This document shows positions 1 through 6,872 of a stretch of 35,279 bases of DNA, one piece after another. Each line of letters begins with the position of its first letter. The stretch's first letter is position 1. The notes under the pieces are model-generated. The model did no database searches. It saw only the letters and a list, made by a program, of their open reading frames with translations, and was not told the DNA's origin. Source of the stretch: Hyphomicrobiales bacterium (GTDB lineage Bacteria > Pseudomonadota > Alphaproteobacteria > Rhizobiales > Kaistiaceae); contig JAFKKF010000023.1 in the NCBI GenBank assembly GCA_017305635.1, positions 1 through 35,279 on the forward strand. The letters run 5' to 3'. Made by a program: the position numbers and the translations under genes.

Positions 1-76
1 GTCGGCGAGCCGGTCGATCCCCGGTAAGTCGGACACCAGCGTTCCGCTTCCGCGGGGGCGGCCGGCGCCGGTCGAG

Positions 77-2104
77 ATGACGGCGACCGCCGAGACCGGC
101 CAGCCGCAAGGCGCGATCGCCAACGCCATCCTGTCGATGGTGCCGCAGGAGGGGCCGGGCTCCCCCAACTTCGCCAGCGACCTCCACAAGGACGTGATGT
201 CGTCCTTCTCCGCCCCGTGGGAGGGTATGGCGCCGGCCGATCGTGCGATCGTCGAGGAGAGCGCCGCGAAGCAGAAGGCCGCGGACGACGCTGCGGCCCA
301 GCAGGAGCTTCTGAAGGGAAGCCGCTGGGACGAGACCGCGCCCGGCACCCCGCAGGTCCACTTCGACAACGCCGATGCTTTCGACCCGCTCGGCATCCTC
401 CGGGTCACCAATCCGGCGGCTGCGATGGCCGCCACGCGCCAGCCCCCGCCGGCCGGCAGCGTTCACTTCGATAATGCCGACCCCTACGACGGCGATCTGC
501 TCCAGATGCTCGACAGCGCGCTGCAGGGCGGCGCGCCGAAGCCGATGGGCCAGGTTCAGGTGCCGTCCGACACCCAGGCCGCCGCCCAGCCGCAAGGTGT
601 GCAGGTGGCCGATGCGTCCGGCGCGGTGCCGCAGAGCGCCACCAAGATCGTCGAGGTGGACGGTCGCCGGATGGAGGTGCCCGCGGACGCTACACCCGGC
701 GAGATAGAGGATATCCTCAATGCCGAGGCGCCGACGCCAGGTCTCGCGGTCGAGGGCAATCCGATGGCGGCGCAACCGCCTACGCCCAAGGACGACTATG
801 TTGTTCCCGACATGTCTTGGGACCAGCGGGTCGCCCGCAAGACGCAGCTCGGCGCGCAGAACATCGGCAGCGGTCTTGCTGATTTTGCGGGTGGAGCGGT
901 TGACCTGCCGGCCACGATATTCAACGGGGTGACGGGCGGACTGGATTCTCTCTACAACTGGGCGACGGGCAGCGACTATCATACGCCTCCCCCGGCCAGC
1001 CTCCTTCCGCAGTCCGTGCGCGACGCCGTGCCCGCGGTCCTCGGCCCCGGCACCGCCGCTGACTGGATCAAGGACCGTGCGTCAGAGGTAGCGACTGCCG
1101 CGGGTGTTCCGCCCATTCCGCCGGACCAGCAAACCCATGGCGAACAGCACGCCGGCCGCCTCATAGAGGGGGGCGCGGGAGCGTATTTTGGCGGGTTGGC
1201 GTTGGCCGGTCGAGTTCGCCCCGCCTTGGAGGCCCTGGAGCAAGGCAAGCCTGTCTCCGGCATGATCCGGCCGTACATGAAGCGCCCCGTCGGGGCGCTT
1301 TCGCGGGACGTGGGTGCGGGAATGGGCGCCACCGAGGCGGCGGATCGGGCGCACGGAGCGTTGCAGGACCACGGTGTGCAGAGCCCGGTGCTCGACATGA
1401 TCGCGGCGTTGGTTGGCGGGTTGATGGGCGGCAGTGGCGTCCACGGGCTGCAGAGTCTGATGCGGTCGCCCCGAACCATTTTCGAGCATATCAAGGGGGA
1501 CCCCCGCGTAGTCGATCCGGCGACGGGCGCCCCTTACACCCGTTCGCAGGTTCAGACGGCCGCGAAGATCACGCAGGGCGCCGCATCCGAGCCGGTCGCG
1601 GCGAAAGCAACGCTCGACGAGAACGTCCAGGATCTGCTCGACGTGGGCGTTCCGAAGAAGAACCTGCCGACTTCGGCGATGCTCACGGAGGACACCGGCC
1701 TCAACGCCATGGAGGGAGGTCTTCGGCGTCGGAACGCGCCGCCGTTCATCGATCAGGACGCCAAGGTCCAGACCCAGGTCGCCAAGGACATCAGCAGCGT
1801 GCGAGATCCGAGCGCGGATGTATCGGCGGTCGGCCCCGGAATTGTGGCTAACCGTGACGCCATCGCCGCCTCGCGCGACGCGCAGGCGCTACCTCTTTTG
1901 CGGCAAGCCGAGAAGTCCGGCGCCGTGGTCGACGCGAATCCCGTGGCCGCGCAGATCGACCAAGTCCTGTCCACCGCCAAGCGCCCGCCCGTGCGTAACG
2001 CGCTGAACGAGGCGCGCGGCGTGCTGAATGAAGCGCAGCCGCCCGTTGCACCCGGCGTGGACAAGCCTCCTCCGGTCCTCGATAGCACGGTCAGAAAGAG
2101 CTGA
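77..2104 (+). CDS. Large phage virion/ejection-type protein, N-terminal part
   Basis: A 675-residue protein rich in Ala, Pro and Gly, without a clear catalytic domain. It carries two copies of a VHFDNAD-type motif (near residues 94 and 128). A segment near residues 190-215 (VEVDGRRMEVPADATPGEIEDIL) resembles a short motif that recurs in large internal or structural phage proteins. Its middle part has Gly/Ala-rich, possibly membrane-interacting stretches (residues ~265-300 and ~360-450). The last part is helical and continues logically into the next gene, which overlaps by one base (TGATG) in the -1 frame, so the two may be one protein. The frame is open to base 2 of the window and the Shine-Dalgarno before ATG 77 is weak, so the true start may lie further left. 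A role in the virion or in DNA ejection is inferred from prophage context only. Confidence 0.6.
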   Translation: MTATAETGQPQGAIANAILSMVPQEGPGSPNFASDLHKDVMSSFSAPWEGMAPADRAIVEESAAKQKAADDAAAQQELLKGSRWDETAPGTPQVHFDNADAFDPLGILRVTNPAAAMAATRQPPPAGSVHFDNADPYDGDLLQMLDSALQGGAPKPMGQVQVPSDTQAAAQPQGVQVADASGAVPQSATKIVEVDGRRMEVPADATPGEIEDILNAEAPTPGLAVEGNPMAAQPPTPKDDYVVPDMSWDQRVARKTQLGAQNIGSGLADFAGGAVDLPATIFNGVTGGLDSLYNWATGSDYHTPPPASLLPQSVRDAVPAVLGPGTAADWIKDRASEVATAAGVPPIPPDQQTHGEQHAGRLIEGGAGAYFGGLALAGRVRPALEALEQGKPVSGMIRPYMKRPVGALSRDVGAGMGATEAADRAHGALQDHGVQSPVLDMIAALVGGLMGGSGVHGLQSLMRSPRTIFEHIKGDPRVVDPATGAPYTRSQVQTAAKITQGAASEPVAAKATLDENVQDLLDVGVPKKNLPTSAMLTEDTGLNAMEGGLRRRNAPPFIDQDAKVQTQVAKDISSVRDPSADVSAVGPGIVANRDAIAASRDAQALPLLRQAEKSGAVVDANPVAAQIDQVLSTAKRPPVRNALNEARGVLNEAQPPVAPGVDKPPPVLDSTVRKS

Positions 2105-2907
2105 TGGCCGTTCGCGACAAGCTCGACGAGCAGTTGACCGCGGCCAGTCCCGAGTTCGGGGACTACTTGAAGAAGTACCGGGAGGGCAGCAAGCCTCTGG
2201 ACGACATCACGTCGAGCCCCACTGTCGATCTGCTCATCAAGGGGGAAGATGCCCGCACCGTGGCCGACCGCGTCCTTGGCGCGAAATGGGACGGGGGCAA
2301 GCAGATGGACGAGGTCCTGGCTTCGCTCGGCGACGACCCCGCGGCCAAAGCGGGTTGGAAAGCCGCGGTGGCCGAATCGCTCGCGAAGCGCGTGACCGGC
2401 ACCGACATGCTCGACGGCGGGAATTATAACGCCTCCTTCGCCAAGCTCTCGAACATGTTCAAGCAGAACGAACAGATTCTGTCGAAGGTGTTCACGCCGG
2501 ACGAAATGAACACGCTTCGGCAGGGCCACAAGCTGCTGGCGTACTTCCGCCAGGCGGCCAAGCGCGCTCAGCCCGGCTCCGACACCATGGAGAAGATGTT
2601 CGGCAGCCGCGGCGATCAGTTCCTGAACAGTGAAGGCGGGCGCGCGTTCGAGCTTGCGGCGAAACACGTCTACGGCAACCTCGAGGGCGGCGGCGTCATC
2701 CGCCGCATGCGCCTCATGTTGAACTTGGTGCCTGCCGACAAGGCGAGTGAAGTGATCAACATGGCCGCGTTCAATCCCGACCTGATGTCGTACCTGCTCG
2801 GCAAGAAAATCCGCGACGTCTCGGCCATCCCAGTCAATTGGGGCCTACGCGGGTTGGTCGCGGCGGACATCGCTGACCAGAAACAGCGGAACGGTCGGGG
2901 CAAGTAG
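2104..2907 (+). CDS. Phage protein, C-terminal part of the preceding gene or a coupled partner
   Basis: 267 residues, hydrophilic and helical. The beginning (AVRDKLDEQLTAASPEFGDYLKKY) looks like the middle of a phage structural protein rather than a natural N-terminus. The start codon overlaps the stop of the upstream gene as TGATG. This allows translational coupling, but a -1 slip on the A-AAG at 2095-2098 would also join both frames into one continuous protein of about 940 residues reading ...VRK-ELMAVRDK.... Which of the two applies, or whether this is an inactivating single-base change, cannot be decided from sequence alone. No enzymatic motif is recognised; the function is probably structural, and the call rests on its position in a prophage late region. 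Confidence 0.6.
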   Translation: MAVRDKLDEQLTAASPEFGDYLKKYREGSKPLDDITSSPTVDLLIKGEDARTVADRVLGAKWDGGKQMDEVLASLGDDPAAKAGWKAAVAESLAKRVTGTDMLDGGNYNASFAKLSNMFKQNEQILSKVFTPDEMNTLRQGHKLLAYFRQAAKRAQPGSDTMEKMFGSRGDQFLNSEGGRAFELAAKHVYGNLEGGGVIRRMRLMLNLVPADKASEVINMAAFNPDLMSYLLGKKIRDVSAIPVNWGLRGLVAADIADQKQRNGRGK

Positions 2908-2958
2908 GTGGCCCGCCAGGCGAACAGCGACTGGTGGGGGAAGAAGGACGAGAAGTGA
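2908..2958 (+). CDS. Possible 16-residue phage peptide
   Basis: A GTG codon directly follows the stop of the upstream gene and opens a frame of 16 residues (MARQANSDWWGKKDEK) whose TGA overlaps the ATG of the next gene (TGATG). A GGGGCAAG stretch just upstream could act as a ribosome binding site. It may be a leader that couples translation of the next gene rather than a functional peptide. It is too short to judge by coding statistics. Confidence 0.25.
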   Translation: MARQANSDWWGKKDEK

Positions 2959-3176
2959 TGTGCCTCGGTGACCACAAAACCGAGCGGTCGATTCAGGATG
3001 ATCCTCGGTTCGACGACGGGGGCTTCTCGGAGGAAGGCCCGAACGACGAACGGCTTTACGACCGCAGCTTCAAGATCAACCCGACGGATCTGCCGTCCAA
3101 TCCGCGGTACGAGATGCCGCCGGACGTTCTGATCCAGCGTCTTATTGGTCCTTTCCACAAGACCCGCAGCACCTGA
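2958..3176 (+). CDS. Small hypothetical phage protein
   Basis: 72 residues (MCLGDHKTERSIQDDPRFDD...), very hydrophilic, acidic in the first half, with many Asp, Arg and Pro. No membrane segment or recognised domain. The ATG at 2958 is chosen over an upstream alternative at 2934 because it overlaps the stop of the small frame before it (TGATG), a pattern repeated in this late operon. It lies between the large virion-type protein and the lysozyme, a place where phages often carry small head or connector proteins. The function is unknown. Confidence 0.5.
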   Translation: MCLGDHKTERSIQDDPRFDDGGFSEEGPNDERLYDRSFKINPTDLPSNPRYEMPPDVLIQRLIGPFHKTRST

Positions 3177-3225
3177 CGGGTGACGTCCTCTTGCCAGAAA
3201 TGTCGAATTGTGAGAGTTTTGTTGA

Positions 3226-3873
3226 ATGGCAATTTTCGATGACCTCGCCCCGCAGGTGATGCGGGACCTCATGAAGGATTTCGGCCTCGACGCCTCCCGC
3301 GCCGCGGCCATCCTCGGCAATCTCGGCCACGAAAGCGGAGGCTTCAAGTTCCTCCAGGAGATCAAGCCGATCTCCGGCCGTGGCGGCTACGGCTGGGCGC
3401 AGTGGACCGGCCCGCGTCGAGTCCAGTTCGAGGCGTACTGCACGCGCAACAAGCTCGACCCGGCCTCGTACAAGGCCAACTACGGCTGGCTGTTCGTCGA
3501 GCTGACGACCACCGAGAAGGCGGCTATCCCGGCGCTGAAGGCGGCGAAGACGCTCGACGACCAGGTGAAGGCGTTCGAGAAGAGCTTCGAGCGCGCCGGG
3601 GTGAAGAACTACCCGAGCCGCATCGACTGGGCGAAGCGCGCCCTCAAGGCCTACACCGCCAATCCGTCACTGCAGCCGGTGAAGGTGGACGCTCCGATCG
3701 CGGACGACCCGCCGGTCGGCGAGGCGATCACCGTGCCGACCACGGTCCCCGGCCCGGAGGTGTTGAACCCCGTCGACATGACCTCCGACGTCGGCCCGTC
3801 CCCGTGGTTGGTCGTCGGCGTCATCGTCGCGGCCGTCGCCGCCATCGTCCTCAAGCTCACGGGCGTCCTGTGA
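3226..3873 (+). CDS. Phage lysozyme with C-terminal membrane anchor
   Basis: 215 residues. Residues ~5-145 match the phage tail lysozyme type of peptidoglycan hydrolase: a helical start, the segment AAAILGNLGHESGGF with a probable catalytic Glu36, and an aromatic GGYGWAQWTGPRR stretch. A Pro/Val-rich linker (~150-190) leads to a hydrophobic segment at the very C-terminus (WLVVGVIVAAVAAIVLKL), and there is no N-terminal signal. This gives a tail-anchored architecture, unlike a signal-arrest-release endolysin. The next gene, a holin-like protein, starts at the GTG overlapping this stop (GTGA). Together they suggest the endolysin of the phage lysis cassette; a virion-associated role is the alternative. 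Translation starts at the ATG 3226 shortly after a GAGAG stretch. Confidence 0.75.
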   Translation: MAIFDDLAPQVMRDLMKDFGLDASRAAAILGNLGHESGGFKFLQEIKPISGRGGYGWAQWTGPRRVQFEAYCTRNKLDPASYKANYGWLFVELTTTEKAAIPALKAAKTLDDQVKAFEKSFERAGVKNYPSRIDWAKRALKAYTANPSLQPVKVDAPIADDPPVGEAITVPTTVPGPEVLNPVDMTSDVGPSPWLVVGVIVAAVAAIVLKLTGVL

Positions 3874-4244
3874 ACCCCATCCTCATCCAGATCCTCGCGG
3901 AGACCGCCCTTGGCGTCGCCAAGAAGGTGTTCCCCGCTGTCGCCGGCAAGCTCGGTGTCGACGACATCCCGACCTCGGCCATCTCGTCCGCGGTTAAAGC
4001 CGATCCGTCGCTGGTGAACGCGCTCAACCAAGAGCACCCGGTGCAGTCCGGCGTGACCTGGGGCGGCGGCGCCGGCTTCCTCTTCGGCGTGGCGATCTGC
4101 TGGCACGAGATCGGTTCCGGCAGCCCCAACCCCGACACGCTCGGCATGGGCCTCGGCGTCGTCATCGCCGGCCTCTTCACCCTCTACCGCCGCTGGACCA
4201 ACCGGCCGCCCCTCTTCTCCAAGTGGTTCAAGAAAGGGACCTGA
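3870..4244 (+). CDS. Holin-like small membrane protein
   Basis: 124 residues from a GTG start that overlaps the lysozyme stop codon as GTGA. The N-terminal half is amphipathic (AETALGVAKKVFPAVAGKLGVDD). Two hydrophobic segments follow (WGGGAGFLFGVAICW at ~70-85 and LGMGLGVVIAGLFTLY at ~92-108), and the end is basic (RRWTNRPPLFSKWFKKGT). Small size, two membrane helices, a charged tail and placement directly after a lysozyme gene fit a phage holin, which would form lesions in the inner membrane. The exact holin family is not recognised, and the call is mainly architectural. Confidence 0.6.
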   Translation: MNPILIQILAETALGVAKKVFPAVAGKLGVDDIPTSAISSAVKADPSLVNALNQEHPVQSGVTWGGGAGFLFGVAICWHEIGSGSPNPDTLGMGLGVVIAGLFTLYRRWTNRPPLFSKWFKKGT

Positions 4245-4246
4245 AG

Positions 4247-4885
4247 ATGCGAAAGACCCTTGTTGCCGCCATGGCTCTCGTGGCCCTCACCTTCGGCCTC
4301 GCCCAGGCGGCGCCCGTGAAGGCCCCGAAGCCCGAACCGGCGCTCAGCCCGGTCGTGGACCTCCAGCTCGTCAGCGGGAAGCACATCTGCACCGGCTTCT
4401 ATGTCGGCAACGGCCGGGTCGTCACCGCCTCGCACTGCGTGGACGACTTCGCGGAAACCTACAAGATCAAGTTCACCGACGGCACCGTGGCGGATGCACA
4501 CATCGCGGTCATCGCCGACTGGAAGCGGGGCTTCGACGACTTCGCCATTCTCACCTTCGCCGAGCCCAAGACTCCGATCCGTCCGCTCCAGCTCCGCTGC
4601 GAGGTCCCGGCCGTGGGCGAGTACGTGAGCATGACCGGCTACCCCTCCGACATGGGCCTGACGACCGTCTGGGGGCGTGTCTCCGGCGGCCTGTCGACGT
4701 GGGGACCGTGGCCGGCGGTGTTCCGGGTGGACATCGCAGCGATCGGCGGCAATTCCGGCTCAGCCATCGTCGACGGGGAGGGCCGCGTCGTCGGCATCCT
4801 GGTCGGCGGCTATCGCGACACCTCGTTCTCGGTGGCCGTCCCGATGACCAAAGTCTGCGCCATGCTCGACATCGGCGTCGCGTGA
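4247..4885 (+). CDS. Secreted trypsin-like serine protease (phage-borne)
   Basis: 212 residues. An N-terminal signal peptide (MRKTLVAAMALVALTFGLAQA, cleavage after ~21) is followed by a chymotrypsin-fold protease. The catalytic triad is visible: His63 in VVTASHC, Asp98 in RGFDDFAIL, and Ser170 in GGNSGSAIV. Cys48 and Cys64 are placed like the conserved disulfide next to the catalytic His. All residues needed for activity appear intact. The ATG lies two bases after the holin-like stop, and the next tiny frame overlaps its stop (GTGA), so it is embedded in the lysis-like operon. Export to the periplasm is predicted. Its target is unknown; a role in disrupting the envelope at lysis, in superinfection exclusion, or as a lysogenic accessory gene is inference. 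Confidence 0.8.
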   Translation: MRKTLVAAMALVALTFGLAQAAPVKAPKPEPALSPVVDLQLVSGKHICTGFYVGNGRVVTASHCVDDFAETYKIKFTDGTVADAHIAVIADWKRGFDDFAILTFAEPKTPIRPLQLRCEVPAVGEYVSMTGYPSDMGLTTVWGRVSGGLSTWGPWPAVFRVDIAAIGGNSGSAIVDGEGRVVGILVGGYRDTSFSVAVPMTKVCAMLDIGVA

Positions 4886-4971
4886 CCGCCTACGACCTCA
4901 AAATCCTGCTGGTTGGCGCGCTGGCGGTCCTGCTCATCGGGTCCGCCTGCGTCATTTCTACCCTCCCGTAG
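4882..4971 (+). CDS. 29-residue single-span membrane peptide
   Basis: Starts at a GTG overlapping the protease stop codon (GTGA). The product is MTAYDLKILLVGALAVLLIGSACVISTLP: a short polar start, one hydrophobic span, and a cysteine late in the span. The overlap is of the same kind as at the lysozyme/holin junction, which supports real translation. The cysteine context (IGSAC) is only a weak lipobox. It could be a holin antagonist, a spanin-like lipopeptide or a protease partner. Nothing in the sequence decides between these. Confidence 0.45.
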   Translation: MTAYDLKILLVGALAVLLIGSACVISTLP

Positions 4972-4983
4972 CCTAACATATTT

Positions 4984-5025
4984 GCAAGAGGACTCTTGCC
5001 TACGGCGGCCGGAGGCGTGTAGATA
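4984..5025 (+). promoter_or_regulatory. Promoter with dyad operator upstream of the XRE regulator
   Basis: A perfect dyad GCAAGAG-GA-CTCTTGC occupies 4984-4999. It overlaps a possible -35 box TTGCCT (4996-5001), which is 18 nt from a -10-like TAGATA (5020-5025). The ATG of the XRE gene follows at 5059. A promoter overlapped by a symmetric site directly before a phage-type repressor gene is the usual layout of autoregulation. The second, looser repeat TTGCGA (from 5027) ... TCGCAA (to 5059) could be another site or a hairpin over the leader. Confidence 0.5.
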
Positions 5026-5058
5026 CTTGCGAGATTGCGCGTTACGGGAGATTTCGCA

Positions 5059-5511
5059 ATGGCACGCAAGCAGTACCTGAACCCGGCTCCGCCGGACAAG
5101 CCGCGGCCTGATGCCCCGAAAGACGTCGTCCACGTCTATTTCGCTAGCAAGCTGCAGAAGGCCATCGTTGATCTCGGGATGAACCAGAGCGACCTGGCGC
5201 GGGAAGTCCAGAAACACCTCCCGAAGGGGCGGACAATAGGCCGCGACAGCATCTCGCTCTACATCCGCGGCAAGGTCCTGCCGAACGCCATCAATCTCAA
5301 GGCGATCGCCGCGGCGCTCAAGGTCGACGCCAAGGACCTGCTGCCCCACAAGGGCGTGCCGTCGGTGATCGACAACCACCCGACCCGCGACACGCGGCTG
5401 CTCGGGGATGGCAACACCTGGCTACGCATCAACGAGGCGGTGCCCACCGATCTGGCGCTGAAGATCGTCTCGATGCTCAATGCCAACGAAAAGAAAGCGC
5501 GGGGGAAGTAA
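5059..5511 (+). CDS. XRE-family helix-turn-helix regulator (phage repressor/cro-like)
   Basis: 150 residues. The N-terminal ~28 residues are Pro/Lys-rich. Residues ~29-95 form an XRE/Cro-type helix-turn-helix (SKLQKAIVDLGMNQSDLAREV ... DSISLYIRGKVLPNAINLKAIAAALKV). The C-terminal ~55 residues (TWLRINEAVPTDLALKIVSMLNANE) could mediate dimerisation; there is no LexA-like protease domain. ATG 5059 is chosen because GGGAGA lies 8 nt upstream. The integrase starts one base after the stop, so both are likely one transcript. A dyad at 4984-4999 overlaps the promoter, suggesting autoregulation. It probably controls lysogeny or excision, but the HTH alone does not prove a repressor role. Confidence 0.8.
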   Translation: MARKQYLNPAPPDKPRPDAPKDVVHVYFASKLQKAIVDLGMNQSDLAREVQKHLPKGRTIGRDSISLYIRGKVLPNAINLKAIAAALKVDAKDLLPHKGVPSVIDNHPTRDTRLLGDGNTWLRINEAVPTDLALKIVSMLNANEKKARGK

Positions 5512-5512
5512 G

Positions 5513-6595
5513 ATGCCCCGGCCGAAGCGGGAGGTCCCATGGCTGGTCTGGCGCGAGGGCATGGCCTATGCGAGCTGGTACGACGCCGGCGCCCGCCAGA
5601 CGCGGTTCAAGACCCTCGGCACGAAGGACGCTGTTGAGGCGCGCCAGCGTTTCGCCGAGTTCCTGACTACCCGCGAGGTCATCCCGGCGTTCGGCCGGCT
5701 CACGGTCAGCCAGGCGCTGAAGCACTACACGAACGAACACGTCATGCCGAACTGCGCCGACTGGCGCCGGCAGGTGGACGCTATGAAGCACCTCGAGGCG
5801 TTCTTCGGCGCCCGCGCGATCTCCGACGTCGACGTGCCGCTCTCCCGCCGCTACATCGACCTGCGCCGCACCCAGCCGGGGAAGGGCAAGGTCGTCCGCG
5901 AGCCGTGGCCGAACAAGCCCGAGTGGACGCGGCGGGTGAAGATCGAGACGACGACCGAGGACAGCACCATCCGGCGCGAGCTGACCGTGCTGATGGCCGC
6001 GGCCAATCACGCGCGCAAAATGAAGCGCATCCGAGAATTGCCTGTGCTCGATCGGCCGGACGACAAGCGCATCGGCCAGGACGAGGAGGCGCCTTATTAC
6101 ACGGCCGGGGAGTTGCAGGCGCTCCTCGACCAGTCCGAGGGCGAGCTGCACTACTTCATCGACCTGGCCTACTGGACGGGCGCACGCCGCGCCTCGATCG
6201 AGGAACTGACCCGCCCGCAGGTCAAGTGGGACCAGCGCCAGATCCACCTGCAGAAGCCGGGCAAGAAGGCCACCAAGAAGCGCCAGCCGATCGTGCCCAT
6301 CCTCCCCGAGATGGAATCAAGCTTGAAGGTGCTGTGGGCGGCATCGGAGGGCCGGGAGCGGCTGTTCACCGTCTCGGACTTCTTCGTCTCCTTCCGCCGG
6401 CTGTGCGAGCGGCTGGGGATGGCCGATCGGTCCCACCCGCATTGCCTGCGGCACACGCGGGCGTCCCACCTTCTGCAAAAGGGGGTCTCGATCTTCACCG
6501 TGGCGAAGCTGCTCGGCGACACCGTCGCGACCATTGAGCGGGTCTACGGCCACCACGCTCAGGGCAAGATGGCGGAGGAACTGACGGGGAAGTAA
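5513..6595 (+). CDS. int: Tyrosine recombinase, prophage integrase
   Basis: 360 residues. The N-terminal part (1-55) is an arm-type DNA-binding region, the core-binding helices cover ~65-175, and the catalytic domain ~195-350. Catalytic residues visible are Arg225 in TGARRAS, a Lys-rich beta segment (~250-257), His310 and Arg313 in HPHCLRHTR, and the nucleophile Tyr345 in IERVYGHH. The His/Trp position near 336 is Asp in LLGDT, a common variant. It starts one base after the XRE stop. The gene reads towards a tRNA-Glu 3' fragment 144 nt downstream, its probable attachment site. It should integrate and, with a directionality factor not seen here, excise the element. Confidence 0.93.
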   Translation: MPRPKREVPWLVWREGMAYASWYDAGARQTRFKTLGTKDAVEARQRFAEFLTTREVIPAFGRLTVSQALKHYTNEHVMPNCADWRRQVDAMKHLEAFFGARAISDVDVPLSRRYIDLRRTQPGKGKVVREPWPNKPEWTRRVKIETTTEDSTIRRELTVLMAAANHARKMKRIRELPVLDRPDDKRIGQDEEAPYYTAGELQALLDQSEGELHYFIDLAYWTGARRASIEELTRPQVKWDQRQIHLQKPGKKATKKRQPIVPILPEMESSLKVLWAASEGRERLFTVSDFFVSFRRLCERLGMADRSHPHCLRHTRASHLLQKGVSIFTVAKLLGDTVATIERVYGHHAQGKMAEELTGK

Positions 6596-6739
6596 CGTGC
6601 AAGCCGGCACGCCACCCGCGTTTTAGCGTCGCAACTGTGTCGAAAAAGTCGAACTGTGCTTTCGACGAATGTGGCGCAAAATTAGCAAGAGGTTCAGAAA
6701 TCCGCCGTTCGACAGGATTCAACAAAATCTCTCTTAGTT
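6596..6739. other. Phage arm between integrase and attR, no gene seen
   Basis: A 144-nt non-coding stretch that is relatively AT-rich (AAAATTAGCAAGAGG, AACAAAATCTCTCTTAG). Such regions next to the core usually carry integrase arm sites and IHF bends. I cannot assign individual sites. Confidence 0.4.
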
Positions 6740-6783
6740 CTCTCACGGCGAAAACAGGGGTTCGAGTCCCCTAGGGAGCGCCA
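6740..6783 (+). other. Prophage attachment site: 3' part of tRNA-Glu(CTC)
   Basis: From 6740 the sequence follows a tRNA from the anticodon loop onward: loop CTCTCAC with anticodon CTC, 3' stem GGCGA, variable AAAC, T arm AGGGG/TTCGAGT/CCCCT (6756-6772), acceptor 3' strand AGGGAGC, G73 and encoded CCA (6781-6783). The pattern is that of tRNA-Glu. No 5' half (GCTCCCT acceptor, D arm) lies upstream, where integrase-flanking phage DNA is found. This is the chromosomal half left at attR by integration into the tRNA. The exact left edge of the crossover core cannot be fixed without attL. Confidence 0.85.
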
Positions 6784-6872
6784 GTCTTTTCAGTGATTTG
6801 GCTGCCGGCCGGTCCCTCCCGTCAAATCCCGTTCGGGGATCGGCAGGCCCTCTCCCTGCGCGACCAGGGCGC

